A DNA stretch of 64,000 nt from Candidatus Woesearchaeota archaeon (GCA_016930415.1 JAFGGS010000005.1:1-64000); one strand, 5' to 3'; counted from the stretch's first letter, positions 47,795 to 57,796 are shown. A program made the numbers and translations. The notes: generated from the letters alone by a model not told the origin.

Positions 47795-48373
47795 TTGAAC
47801 AAGTTCATAGCCTTAGTCGGGATGTGCGGATCAGGCAAGAGTGTTATCGCTGACGAGCTAGTCAGGAGAGGATACTCTTTCTTCAGATTCGGACAGATAA
47901 CCCTAGACATAGTCAAGGAGCGAGGCCTCGAGCCGACAGAAGCCAACGAGAAGATAATCCGCGAGTCTGTGCGAAAAGAGCATGGCATGGGAGCCTACGC
48001 GACCCTCAACATACCTAAGATAGATGCTTTCCTGAAAGAAGGAAACGTAGTCGGAGACGGCCTCTACAGCTGGAGCGAGTATAAGATCCTAAAAAAGAAG
48101 TATGGCAAGCAGCTAGTCGTGATTGCGGTGTACGCGCCGCCAGAGATGAGATACGAGCGCCTCGAGAAGAGGAAGCTCGCAAAGGACGACAAGGACTTGA
48201 GGAACAGGCCATTCACGGTTGAAGAGGCAAGGAAACGCGACTTTGCAGAGATCGAGAACATCGAGAAAGGCGGGCCGATAGCGATGGCAGACCACACCCT
48301 GATAAATGAGGGTACCGTGGCAGAGCTGCTCGTCCAATTCGAGAAAGTGATGAAGAAGATCGGGGGAGAATGA
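47795..48373 (+). CDS. UPF0200 / dephospho-CoA kinase-like P-loop kinase
   Basis: FIALVGMCGSGKSVIADELVRRGYSFFRFGQITLDIVKERGLEPTEANEK; likely TTG start. Confidence 0.85.
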   Translation: MNKFIALVGMCGSGKSVIADELVRRGYSFFRFGQITLDIVKERGLEPTEANEKIIRESVRKEHGMGAYATLNIPKIDAFLKEGNVVGDGLYSWSEYKILKKKYGKQLVVIAVYAPPEMRYERLEKRKLAKDDKDLRNRPFTVEEARKRDFAEIENIEKGGPIAMADHTLINEGTVAELLVQFEKVMKKIGGE

Positions 48374-48374
48374 C

Positions 48375-48944
48375 ATGGCAAAGGCTAAAGATGCGAAATG
48401 CTCAAGCGATAACGTGACTAAGCGTAAGAACTACATCTCCTGGGATGAGTACTTCATGGGCGTGGCCTTGCTCTCAGCGCACAGGAGTAAGGACCCCAAC
48501 ACCCAGCTTGGAGCATGCATAGTATCGCCCCAAAAAAAGATAATGGGCGTCGGCTACAATGGATTTCCCTCAGGATGCTCTGATGACGTCCTTCCATGGG
48601 CGCGCGAAGGCCCCTTCCTTGAGACTAAGTACGCCTACGTCTGCCACGCAGAGCTCAACGCCATAATGAACAGCAGGGACACAAACCTAAAAGGATGCGT
48701 GATATACATCGGCCTCTTTCCCTGCAACGAGTGCGCAAAGCTCATAATACAATCAGGGATAAATGAAGTGGTGTACTTGTCAGACAAGTATGCGCAAGTG
48801 GACGCGTTCAAGGCCGGAAGGAAGCTTCTCGAGACTGCTGGAGTGAAGATGCGTCAGCTCATAATCCCTAAGAAGAGCATAACCATTGATTTTTCAATCC
48901 CCGAGATGACCCTCGGAACGCTCACCCGCAGGAAGAAACTATGA
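48375..48944 (+). CDS. dCMP deaminase
   Basis: DPNTQLGACIV, CHAELNAIMNS, PCNECAKLIIQSGI. Confidence 0.93.
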   Translation: MAKAKDAKCSSDNVTKRKNYISWDEYFMGVALLSAHRSKDPNTQLGACIVSPQKKIMGVGYNGFPSGCSDDVLPWAREGPFLETKYAYVCHAELNAIMNSRDTNLKGCVIYIGLFPCNECAKLIIQSGINEVVYLSDKYAQVDAFKAGRKLLETAGVKMRQLIIPKKSITIDFSIPEMTLGTLTRRKKL

Positions 48945-48960
48945 TCTTCTCTTAGGGATT

Positions 48961-49227
48961 TCAGCCTAAGATGAGGAGCTTGTCCTTGCCGGTAAAGCCA
49001 CTCTTCAGCACAACCGGCCTCTTCAGCCCTTTAGACAAGAACTTGACTAGCTCGACGTTCGCCTTGTTATCTTCAGCCCTGGCGCCGACCTCGACTACTA
49101 ACGCATTCTTAGAATCATCAAATCCTATTATCCTAGTCTTCTTCTTGCCAGGCTTCGCATGCACACGAAGAACTCCATCCTTCACGTGATCCAACAAGTC
49201 AGATGAGGCTATATTCTTAATTGCCAT
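48961..49227 (-). CDS. DUF167 (UPF0235/YggU) family protein
   Basis: LRVHAKPGKKKTRIIGFD..VEVGARAEDNKANVELVKFLSK. Confidence 0.85.
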   Translation of the reverse strand: MAIKNIASSDLLDHVKDGVLRVHAKPGKKKTRIIGFDDSKNALVVEVGARAEDNKANVELVKFLSKGLKRPVVLKSGFTGKDKLLILG

Positions 49228-49545
49228 CTAGTCGTAGTCTCTCCAGACATGCTTGCACTTGGTGCACTTCAAGAACTTGGTTTCTGGCTCGTCGCCCGCC
49301 CTCATCTGCTGGAGCCAGTACCGCGCACGGCCGTTCCCGCACTCAGGGCACTCAGCGTCAGTCTCAGGCAGCTGGTCATCGTTCTCCTCGACGACAGCGA
49401 CTTCCCGCTCATCCTTGACCACCTGCTCCTTGATGGTGGCCGACTCGACCTCCTTGCTGGTGTAGCCGCAGCTGCACGCAAGGACCTTCTTCTTCTTATC
49501 TGACTTTGGCCTGAGCAACGAACCGCACTTCGGGCAAAACATCAT
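49228..49545 (-). CDS. Transcription factor S (TFIIS-like)
   Basis: MMFCPKCGSLLRP and AECPECGNGRARYWLQQMRAGDEPETKFLKCTKCKHVWRDYD. Confidence 0.93.
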   Translation of the reverse strand: MMFCPKCGSLLRPKSDKKKKVLACSCGYTSKEVESATIKEQVVKDEREVAVVEENDDQLPETDAECPECGNGRARYWLQQMRAGDEPETKFLKCTKCKHVWRDYD

Positions 49546-49659
49546 CTTCGCATCACACCCTCCAACGACCAGCGACAAAGCAATGATCTAACCAATAAGA
49601 ATTCATTCCGAACGAGCCGCTTTAAATATTTTTTGAAAAGGATTGCTGAAACCAACCCC

Positions 49660-50076
49660 TTAGTTTACATTAATATCCTCTCCCTCCTTCCGGATGACGT
49701 TTAGGCCCTTCTGGAAGCTTCCGCCAACGCCGCTTGGCAAGAAGACTATGTGAGCTGCTCCAGAATCCATCTTGAGAACCACGCTCCCATCCCCAGAACT
49801 CTCAATAAGGTAATCCTTACCCTCGACGAGCTGAGGCAGCGTGAACTCGTGATAATACTCTCCTCGCACGCTCTCAGCCAGCGCGACTTCAGCCCTAATG
49901 ACCTCGCCAAGGCTCTCAAGCAAGCGGACATCCCTGTCAGCGTCAGCCTTGCGAAGCTGCCCAAGCAAGACCCCCGCCACGACCAGTACCAACAAGACCA
50001 CGACGCCGATTATCACGACGAGCTCGAAACTGCTCTGACCCTTCTCACCCTTTTCGTTTCCATTGGCCGCCTTCAT
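49660..50076 (-). CDS. Class III signal peptide (type IV pilin-like) protein
   Basis: KGQSSFELVVIIGVVVLLVLVV processing motif and transmembrane segment. Confidence 0.8.
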   Translation of the reverse strand: MKAANGNEKGEKGQSSFELVVIIGVVVLLVLVVAGVLLGQLRKADADRDVRLLESLGEVIRAEVALAESVRGEYYHEFTLPQLVEGKDYLIESSGDGSVVLKMDSGAAHIVFLPSGVGGSFQKGLNVIRKEGEDINVN

Positions 50077-50108
50077 GATCATCATCTCTTTCTTGCGCAC
50101 GCATCGCT

Positions 50109-51851
50109 CTATCGCTCCTTCTTGATAAACACCCTGCCAGCGTTGAACGTGCTGTTGACCAAGACGTTCTTGTAGAATATCTTGACTGTGCCGCCATTGA
50201 TCACGTTCGCTCCTCCGCCGCGAGCGTCGCTACTGGAACTGTTGAAGTAGACCTCATTAGCCTTGAGCAAGAGCCCGCCGCCAGCGCCAGCCTCGCCCCT
50301 GCCGCCGACTCCGCCATGGTAATGAAGAGACGCGCCATACATCCCGCCCACCATCGAGCTAAGAGTGGAGTTAAAGCCTCCAAGGCCCCCTGCGCCGTAC
50401 TGGTCATCACCAGAGCCGCTGTCATCGCCCCTGCTGCCATTGCCAGAGCGATTCTCGCCCGTAGTGTAAATCATTCCTGTAATGTTTATTATTTGGGACG
50501 CGTAGAGCTTGACGTAGCCTCCGCCTGCTGCGCCTGCCCCGCCTCCCCCTCCGCCGCTTCCAGGAGTGGCTCCATAATCAATATAGACTGCGCCTCCAGC
50601 GCCTCCCCCGCCTCCTCCTCCACCGCTACCCATGAACACAGTCTCATCCTCTGAGATGTCTCCCTGGGATTGGGGCGCGGCGTATCCTCCTTTGGTACCA
50701 TTCCAGCCGGGAAGGCCGTCGACGTTGGTGAACAAGCCCCTGAATCCGCCGGCTCCGCCGAAAGGACCGCTGCCATTCACTCCTGAAAAGCCAGAGCTCA
50801 CCGTCGGGCTTCCATCTGAGTCTCCGCCGTTGCCACCAGCACCACCATTTCCGCCATCATATCCCTTTCCACTGGCATTTATGAGGCCCATGACTGTTAT
50901 GTTTCTCGCATGGATCTCCAGGAATCCGGTGTTAGCGCTCCCATTATACTTCCGGACAGAGACGTTCGCCCCAGGCGCTATGACAAGATTGTTGATACGG
51001 TCATACACTCCGAAGAGCTCGACGTTGCCAGTGATTATCCACTCGAAGAGCTGGGTGCACACGCACCCCTCGCAGGCGTCGATAGTCATGGGGTCGCCGT
51101 CCTCACAAATAGCATCAGACTCGCAGTCAGCCCCGCAAGACCCATACATACAGGCATAATCGAACTGGTCGTACCCGCACGCGCACGTGACCTCGCAATC
51201 ACCATAAGCATCCCTGGTCCCGGTCATGTTGCCCATGCAAGTGCTGGTTGACTGGGAACAATTAGTGTTGTTGTAAGTGTTTGCCGGCTCGCACATCTCA
51301 GGCGGGTCAAGCACGAAGTTGCCGCAAGAAGGAAGGGACTGGTTCTCGCACCTGCAAAGAGGAGTGCACACGTCAATAGTCCAAGGGTTGCCGTCGTCGC
51401 ACATGCTCGACTGGTCACACTCGACCCCTGGAAACCCCAACCTGCACTGGTAGTTGACGATGATCTGGCCATCCATCTTCCTGATGATGTTGGAGCCCTT
51501 CTTCAGGAAACCAGTCATGTTCTCGCTCAAGAGAAGCAGGTGCTCTGAGTCGTCCATCTTCAGAAGGGCATCTGCACTGCTCTCCATCGTGACTGAGTAA
51601 TTATTACCCTCCAGGACGAAAGGGATGATGAACTCCCTGCTATACTCGCCGTCCACGCTCTCGGCAATGGCGAGCTCGATGCGGATCATGTTGGCGACGC
51701 TTGAGAGAAGCGCGTCGTTGCGATCCTTCGCGATGGTGTATATCTTTCCTTGGATGAAACCCATCGCGCCTATGAGGATCATGAATAATATTCCCACTAT
51801 TACGATGAACTCGAAACTGCTCTGGGCGCGCGTTCTTGATCTAGGCCTCAT
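50109..51851 (-). CDS. Large class III signal-peptide surface protein with Cys-rich repeats and Gly-rich domain
   Basis: RAQSSFEFIVIVGILF; CDDGNPWTIDVCTPLCRC and CEDGDPMTIDACEGCVC; long Gly-rich tracts. Confidence 0.85.
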   Translation of the reverse strand: MRPRSRTRAQSSFEFIVIVGILFMILIGAMGFIQGKIYTIAKDRNDALLSSVANMIRIELAIAESVDGEYSREFIIPFVLEGNNYSVTMESSADALLKMDDSEHLLLLSENMTGFLKKGSNIIRKMDGQIIVNYQCRLGFPGVECDQSSMCDDGNPWTIDVCTPLCRCENQSLPSCGNFVLDPPEMCEPANTYNNTNCSQSTSTCMGNMTGTRDAYGDCEVTCACGYDQFDYACMYGSCGADCESDAICEDGDPMTIDACEGCVCTQLFEWIITGNVELFGVYDRINNLVIAPGANVSVRKYNGSANTGFLEIHARNITVMGLINASGKGYDGGNGGAGGNGGDSDGSPTVSSGFSGVNGSGPFGGAGGFRGLFTNVDGLPGWNGTKGGYAAPQSQGDISEDETVFMGSGGGGGGGGAGGAVYIDYGATPGSGGGGGGAGAAGGGYVKLYASQIINITGMIYTTGENRSGNGSRGDDSGSGDDQYGAGGLGGFNSTLSSMVGGMYGASLHYHGGVGGRGEAGAGGGLLLKANEVYFNSSSSDARGGGANVINGGTVKIFYKNVLVNSTFNAGRVFIKKER

Positions 51852-52300
51852 TTTAACTCGCTTATGTTCACGTAACCGCCTGAAGACACGACGCGGATGA
51901 GGTTGATCCCTGAATGCGCGAAGTCACTCAGGTTGGCCCTGTTGCCGCTCACGTAAGGCGTCGTCAGGTTGACGTCAGAGAAGAACACTGCCTCGCTGAT
52001 CCCGCCGTACGAATCATATTCTATAATGAGTTCCTGGTTGTCCAGGACGTAGACCCCCTTCACGTTCTTAGGGATGTTGAGCCTGATAGTCTCCCAAGAG
52101 TCTCCCCCTATGAAGTAGACCTTCTCCACGGTGTCCAGGATGTCAGTCCCGATCTTCTCGATAGTCGCGGTCTGCACGTCCTCAGTAGACCTCTGGGAGT
52201 AATGATAGACCACCCCCACTCCTGAGACCACGAACAAGAGCACTATCGCAATCAGCATGATGTACTCGAAAGATGACTGCGCCCGGATCGAAAATACCAT
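51848..52300 (-). CDS. Class III signal peptide (type IV pilin-like) protein
   Basis: RAQSSFEYIMLIAIVLLFVV; overlaps the next gene by 4 nt. Confidence 0.8.
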   Translation of the reverse strand: MVFSIRAQSSFEYIMLIAIVLLFVVSGVGVVYHYSQRSTEDVQTATIEKIGTDILDTVEKVYFIGGDSWETIRLNIPKNVKGVYVLDNQELIIEYDSYGGISEAVFFSDVNLTTPYVSGNRANLSDFAHSGINLIRVVSSGGYVNISELK

Positions 52301-52425
52301 CTGAAAAACCTCATCCACCTCTTATGGGAATAATCCATGAAACTAGCAATATATAAATTATGCGCAAATGGATGTGCTTTCAAGAACGCCTAAGCCACCA
52401 AAACCAGCAAGACTGTCGTCTTGAA

Positions 52426-52470
52426 GTTTCTATGCTTCCGCCCTAAAGTACTGCCCTAAAGCATAGAAAC
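52426..52470. promoter_or_regulatory. 12-bp perfect inverted repeat GTTTCTATGCTT-N21-AAGCATAGAAAC upstream of secF
   Basis: Read directly; loop carries a GCCCTAAAG repeat; sits just upstream of TATA-like CATTTATTAATG. Confidence 0.5.
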
Positions 52471-52506
52471 ATTTATTAATGAACCCGAAGAACACCCACC
52501 TATCAG

Positions 52507-53613
52507 ATGGCATTGTCAAGAAGGGAGCGGCGAGAGCAGCGATGGAAAGCCAATAAGGAGACCAGGCTCGAGCAGCTCAAGAACATAGGCCATGGAAGCC
52601 ACGTCCTGGAGAAGAAGGAATACAAAGGCATCCTGGGGATATACGACAGGCACTACCTGAAGCTCCTATGGATACCCATGATACTCCTGGTGATAGCACT
52701 AGGACTCTTCGTCTACCAGATCGCGACGACAGGCGACTTCATCAACAAAGGAGTCAGCCTTAAAGGAGGGGTCGTGATAACAGTCCCGGTCGAGACGCCA
52801 GTGGACCTGACGCAGGTATCATCCCTGCTCAAAGCCAAGTTTTCAGGAGACGAGATAGACGTCCGAAGCACTAACGAGTTCGGAGTCCAGAAAGCCTTAA
52901 TCGTCCTGACTGACAACATAGACGCGAACGACGCCATATTAGAAGAGCTGGATACGATAATACCAGGCGCATCTGAGAATGCGTCGTCAGAGACGACAGG
53001 CGCGGCCCTCGGCGGAAGCTTCTTTAGCGAGACAATCAAAGCCATGATATTCGCGTTCGTATTCATGGGGATAGTGGTATTCTTCTCATTCCGGGCATTC
53101 ATGCCAAGCCTCATGGTGATCCTCTCGGTCTTCGCAGACATCATAGAGACGATAGTCGTGGTCAACCTCTTAGGCATGAAGATAAGCGGCGCAGGGATCG
53201 CGGCCCTTCTCATGCTCATAGGATACAGCGTAGACACAGACATCCTGCTCACGACAAGAGTGCTCAAGAGCAAGGAAGGGACAGTCTTCCAAAGGACTCT
53301 CAACGCGGCAAACACAGGGATAATGCTCACCACCACTGCCCTCATCGCAGTGACTGTCAGCCTGTTCTTCACCCAGTCTGAAGTGATAAAGGAGATCATG
53401 ATAATAATGCTGATAGGACTCTTGTTCGACCTGGTGAACACCTGGCTCCAGAACACGGCCCTGCTCAGGTACTACATGGAGAGGATCCTGCCAAGAAGGA
53501 TGGCTGCAAGAGAAGGCCGCGAAGAGGCGCACGAGCGGCGCGTGGACAAGGTCGCTGAGGAAGTGGAAGACGAGATGGAAGCAGAAGAGAACGAGGAGGG
53601 TGGGAGGAGATGA
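52507..53613 (+). CDS. secF: Protein-export membrane protein SecF
   Basis: FINKGVSLKGGVVITV; VFADIIETIVVVNLLGMKISGAGIAALLMLIGYSVDTDILLTTRV. Confidence 0.93.
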   Translation: MALSRRERREQRWKANKETRLEQLKNIGHGSHVLEKKEYKGILGIYDRHYLKLLWIPMILLVIALGLFVYQIATTGDFINKGVSLKGGVVITVPVETPVDLTQVSSLLKAKFSGDEIDVRSTNEFGVQKALIVLTDNIDANDAILEELDTIIPGASENASSETTGAALGGSFFSETIKAMIFAFVFMGIVVFFSFRAFMPSLMVILSVFADIIETIVVVNLLGMKISGAGIAALLMLIGYSVDTDILLTTRVLKSKEGTVFQRTLNAANTGIMLTTTALIAVTVSLFFTQSEVIKEIMIIMLIGLLFDLVNTWLQNTALLRYYMERILPRRMAAREGREEAHERRVDKVAEEVEDEMEAEENEEGGRR

Positions 53614-55328
53614 GGCTCAAGAAGATACTCACCACCTGGCAAGTCATACTCATGCTAGCATGCCTGGCGATGGCCATAATCGCGATACACCCAAACCCTT
53701 GGGCAGACGGCCTGGCCATAAGAGGAGTGCTCAAGAACAGCTCTGCAAGCGAGGCAGGGATCCAGAGTCCAGGACCAGAAGTCAGGCCCATGTCACGCGA
53801 AGTCCTCTTATCCATAAACAACATCCCTGTGAAGTCGCTTCAGGACTACCACTTATTCACGCAGAGCCTGATGCCCAACATGACCTTCACAGTCAAGACG
53901 AACAAGAACATCTATCGATTGACAGCCATGCCAGAGTACAGCATCACAGACACCGGCGAGACAAAGACGGAATATTATGCTGAAGAGGTATTCGACGAGG
54001 ACCTGAACAGGACAGTCAACCTGACAAGGACCCGCGAAGTGCCGATAATAATCACTGAGGTGATAGGGGTAAAAGACGTAGGCCTCCAGCTATACGAGGC
54101 TCCGACCACTAATCTTAAGAAAGGACTGGACCTGAGCGGCGGAAGCAGGATCGTGCTAAAGCCAGTCTCAAGGATCAGCCAGCAAGACCTGGACCTGACA
54201 ATAGAGAGCATCAACCAAAGGCTGAACGTGTTCGGGCTCACAGACATAACTGTGCGGCCAGCCTCGAACTTCCAAGGAGATGAGCAGTATATAATAATAG
54301 AGATCGCAGGCGCGACCAAGGAAGAGCTCTCAGAGCTAGCCAAGCAAGGACACTTCGAAGCCAAGATAGGAAACTCTTCAGTATTCAAAGGAGGATCCCA
54401 GGACATCACATACATATGCAAGACTCCTGAATGCTCAGGCATAGACCCGCAGGCAGGATGCAGCCAGGCGCAAGGAGGCGGATGGTTCTGCAGGTTCAGG
54501 TTCAGCATCTCGTTAAGCCCTGAAGCCGCCCAAAGGCAAGCAGACCTCACAAAGAACCTTGAGATCGTGATAGAGAACGACCAGAACTACTTGTCCCAAT
54601 CACTAGAACTATTCCTGGACAACGAGTCAGTAGACGTCCTAAGGATAGGAGCCGAGCTAAAGGGGAACGCAGTGACCCAGATCAGCATCTCAGGAAGCGG
54701 AACAGGCCTCACACAGCAGGCCGCCATGACAGACTCGCTCCAGAACATGAAGCGCCTCCAGGCGATCCTGGCCACAGGAAGCCTGCCAGTAGACCTAGAG
54801 ATAGTGAAGGCAGACAACATAAGCCCAAGCCTAGGAGACGAGTTCGTACGAAACGCCCTCCTCATGGGACTAGTCGCCCTGATAGCAGTCACGCTCGCAG
54901 TATCCATAAGATACTGGAGCCTGGTAATCAGCCTGCCAATGATAATAATCATGCTCTCAGAGCTGGTCATCTTCATGGGGATAGCCGCAGTCATAGGCTG
55001 GAACTTAGACATCGCAGCCATTGCAGGGATCATAATAGCGATAGGAACCGGCGTGAACGACCAGATAGTAATAGCAGACGAGACCATCAGGGGAAGCAAG
55101 AGCGGAAACCAATACACCAACTGGAAGGAACGCCTGAAAAAAGCCTTCTTCATAATATTCACAGCCTACCTGACGATCATAGTCGCGATGATACCGCTAT
55201 GGTTTGCAGGAGCAGGCCTGCTCAAAGGCTTTGCCGTGACCACGATCCTAGGAGTTAGCGTCGGAGTCTTCATAACAAGACCAGCCTACGCCAAGATAGT
55301 CGAGATCCTCCACGAGAAAGGGAACTGA
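53610..55328 (+). CDS. secD: Protein-export membrane protein SecD
   Basis: GLDLSGGSRIVLKPV; LDIAAIAGIIIAIGTGVNDQIVIADE; ATGA overlap with secF. Confidence 0.93.
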   Translation: MRLKKILTTWQVILMLACLAMAIIAIHPNPWADGLAIRGVLKNSSASEAGIQSPGPEVRPMSREVLLSINNIPVKSLQDYHLFTQSLMPNMTFTVKTNKNIYRLTAMPEYSITDTGETKTEYYAEEVFDEDLNRTVNLTRTREVPIIITEVIGVKDVGLQLYEAPTTNLKKGLDLSGGSRIVLKPVSRISQQDLDLTIESINQRLNVFGLTDITVRPASNFQGDEQYIIIEIAGATKEELSELAKQGHFEAKIGNSSVFKGGSQDITYICKTPECSGIDPQAGCSQAQGGGWFCRFRFSISLSPEAAQRQADLTKNLEIVIENDQNYLSQSLELFLDNESVDVLRIGAELKGNAVTQISISGSGTGLTQQAAMTDSLQNMKRLQAILATGSLPVDLEIVKADNISPSLGDEFVRNALLMGLVALIAVTLAVSIRYWSLVISLPMIIIMLSELVIFMGIAAVIGWNLDIAAIAGIIIAIGTGVNDQIVIADETIRGSKSGNQYTNWKERLKKAFFIIFTAYLTIIVAMIPLWFAGAGLLKGFAVTTILGVSVGVFITRPAYAKIVEILHEKGN

Positions 55329-55372
55329 ACAGCAACCTTTTTAAGCAAACCACTATTTCATTCAAAAGATTC

Positions 55373-55539
55373 GGGCCCGTAGTCTAGTGGCTATGACGTC
55401 GCTTTGACGCAAACGCGCTAGGCGCTTGCAAAAAAACGCCTCGCGTTTTCAATATAGCGAAGGTCGCCAGTTCGAACGAGAATTCAGGGAGTCCTGGTGT
55501 TCCAGAACCCTGGGTCCTGCGACAATCTGGCCGGGCCCA
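55373..55539 (+). tRNA. tRNA-Val (GAC) with an anticodon-loop intron (about 45 nt) and a second insert of about 49 nt in the T-loop
   Basis: GGGCCCG/CGGGCCC acceptor, TCGCT/AGCGA anticodon stem, GCCAG/CTGGC T-stem split by the insert; exact boundaries ambiguous by a few nt. Confidence 0.8.
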
Positions 55540-55592
55540 TTCTTTCTTTTATTTACGAAAACATTTTATATGATGATGGCCTACTCGCATCC

Positions 55593-56135
55593 ATGGGAGA
55601 CGAGCTGGTAGACATCTGCGATGAGAATGACACTTTGACTGGAGAGCAGAGGATGAAGAGCGAGGCACACAGGCTTGGTCTTTGGCATAGGGTTGCGCAC
55701 ATATGGATAGCTAATCTGAAAGGCGAGATTCTTTTCCAGAGAAGATCAAAAGATAAAGATATCTTTCCTGATCGGTGGGACGTCGCGGTTACAGGTCACA
55801 TCGATGCAGGAGAGGACCCTGTTGATGCAGGGATTCGGGAGGCTGCCGAGGAGCTGGGATTGTCTGTCCGGAAAGAGAGGCTTGATTTCCTGATCAAGAA
55901 GAAGATTAGTGCCGCATTCAAGGATATAAGGGATAATCATTTCATCTACGTCTTCCTGCTAAAGTCAGACGTCTCTCTTGATGAGCTCTCGTTGCAGGCG
56001 GAAGAGGTCCAGGACGCCCGTTTCATGCCACTTAAAGACCTGAGAAAAGACATCTTGGAGCATCCTGAGGATTATATAGTCATATCTGATTATCACATGA
56101 AGATACTTGGCTTGATCGAGAAGAAGCTTGGCTGA
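55593..56135 (+). CDS. NUDIX hydrolase (IPP isomerase-like)
   Basis: WDVAVTGHIDAGEDPVDAGIREAAEELGLSV is a NUDIX box. Confidence 0.9.
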   Translation: MGDELVDICDENDTLTGEQRMKSEAHRLGLWHRVAHIWIANLKGEILFQRRSKDKDIFPDRWDVAVTGHIDAGEDPVDAGIREAAEELGLSVRKERLDFLIKKKISAAFKDIRDNHFIYVFLLKSDVSLDELSLQAEEVQDARFMPLKDLRKDILEHPEDYIVISDYHMKILGLIEKKLG

Positions 56136-56190
56136 GGAATCCTTTTTCTCATGACAATTTTTATAAACTCCACAATCCAAGGAGCTCTTT

Positions 56191-57048
56191 ATGAAGGATA
56201 AGCTTTCTAAGTTCGCGCTTGGGTCACAGCGCTCTGAGATAACAGAGTCGAAGGTCTACGCCAACCTGGCTAAGAGGGTTAGGGGGCATAACAAGAAGAT
56301 CCTCCAGCGGATATCCCAGGACGAACTTAAGCACTACAACTTCTGGAAGAAGTTCACTGCAAAAGACGTGAAGCCCAGCAGGCTCAGGGTTGCATGGTAC
56401 GGGTTCCTCGCAAGATTCCTTGGCATCACGTTCGTGCTCCGCATGATGGAGATGGGCGAGGACAAGGCGCAGAGCGCCTACAACGACTACCGCCACGTGA
56501 AGGGAGTCACTAATATAATGCGGGATGAGAAGATCCACGAAGCCAAGCTCATATCCCTGCTCCAGGACGAGGGTCTTGACTATGCTGGAAGCGTGGTCCT
56601 AGGCTTGAACGACGCGCTAGTCGAGCTGACAGGGGCCTTGGCAGGCATGACCTTCGCGCTCAAGGACGCGACGATCGTCGCGATCGCAGGCATGGTCATG
56701 GGACTTGCCGCGGCCCTCTCGATGGGCGCCTCGAACTACCTCGCGACAAAAGAGGACGAGTCAAGCGACAAGAGCCCCATGAAATCAGCCCTTTACACAG
56801 GGATAACCTACCTCGTCGTTGTAGCCATACTGATATCGCCTTACTTCCTGCTGAATAATATATTGGCGTCGCTTGCGCTCACCCTCACCTTCGCAATCCT
56901 GGTGATAGCGGCGTACACGTTCTACATAACAGTCGCCAAGATGAAGAGGTTTTGGCCGCAGTTCCTGGAGATGGCTGCGATATCGATCGTGACCGCGATA
57001 ATAAGCTTCGGATTCGGAACCCTGCTCCACGCCTGGTTTGGGATATGA
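56191..57048 (+). CDS. VIT1/CCC1-family transporter with N-terminal ferritin-like domain
   Basis: ISQDELKHYNFWKKF; GSVVLGLNDALVELTGALAGMTFALKD, AAALSMGASNYLATKEDES. Confidence 0.88.
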   Translation: MKDKLSKFALGSQRSEITESKVYANLAKRVRGHNKKILQRISQDELKHYNFWKKFTAKDVKPSRLRVAWYGFLARFLGITFVLRMMEMGEDKAQSAYNDYRHVKGVTNIMRDEKIHEAKLISLLQDEGLDYAGSVVLGLNDALVELTGALAGMTFALKDATIVAIAGMVMGLAAALSMGASNYLATKEDESSDKSPMKSALYTGITYLVVVAILISPYFLLNNILASLALTLTFAILVIAAYTFYITVAKMKRFWPQFLEMAAISIVTAIISFGFGTLLHAWFGI

Positions 57049-57121
57049 GCTAAGACAGAGAAAAGTATTTAAACAACCATCGCCAGGCTTTTCTTTTAAT
57101 AAAAGAGGTGCTGGTGGAGAG

Positions 57122-57637
57122 ATGTTTTTGGATCTTGTCCTAGGAGTAGTCACTGTAGCCAACGCTTTCATAGCGCTCTTCATAGTGGTCTACGCATTCC
57201 TCTTCCTGAACAAGACCAAGAGTCACATCGACCGCAGGCCCTGGGACTACTTGTTCTTATCAAGCATAATCTACCTATTATATACTATGTTCCTGATGAT
57301 GCTTGAGATCTACGGGGTCAAGATCTTGTTCGGCACGATACACGTCTATGAGCTGAGCGTGTTCTTCCAGTTCATATACACTGGCTTGATTCTGCTCTCA
57401 TTCATCAGCCAGACCGACCTGATAGTCAACAACGAGCTGATAGTCATCGTGAAGAAGCAATCCGGGAAGGATGACGTGAAGCGCATGGTCGAAGGGGCAG
57501 GAGTGGCTAAGCTGGAGAGGGATCTCTCAAAACAGAAGCCTGCCAGGCAGGCAGCCAACGTCAGGGCAGCAGAGGACAAGATGGTCGCAAAAGCCGCTTC
57601 CTCTGCAAAGAGGAAGGGCTCCAAGAAGAAAAAGTAA
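57122..57637 (+). CDS. Hypothetical membrane protein with Lys/Ala-rich tail
   Basis: 171 aa from ATG 57122; three hydrophobic segments; C-terminal KRKGSKKKK. Confidence 0.65.
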   Translation: MFLDLVLGVVTVANAFIALFIVVYAFLFLNKTKSHIDRRPWDYLFLSSIIYLLYTMFLMMLEIYGVKILFGTIHVYELSVFFQFIYTGLILLSFISQTDLIVNNELIVIVKKQSGKDDVKRMVEGAGVAKLERDLSKQKPARQAANVRAAEDKMVAKAASSAKRKGSKKKK

Positions 57638-57685
57638 ACTTTAAATACCCTTGCCAGATGCCGAGTTCTATATATAGTGTGTGAC

Positions 57686-57796
57686 GCGCCGATGGTTTAG
57701 TGGTTAGAATGCGGCCTTGCCACAGGTTTTTGCCGGGAAAACAGGCAGATGCCCTGCAAAGAGGCTGCGACCCGAGTTCGAATCTCGGTCGGCGCA
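57686..57796 (+). tRNA. tRNA-Gly (GCC) with a 39-nt intron (about 57723-57761)
   Basis: GCGCCGA/TCGGCGC acceptor, CGGCC/GGCTG anticodon stem, CCGAG-TTCGAAT-CTCGG T-arm. Confidence 0.88.

Noticed and set aside
50180-50900. Possible CRISPR or tandem repeat array
   Set aside because: Repetitive look comes from Gly codon runs in a CDS; no regular repeat-spacer periodicity.
52713-53456. 247-aa minus-strand ORF within secF
   Set aside because: Antisense to conserved SecF; low-complexity hydrophobic mirror of transmembrane codons.
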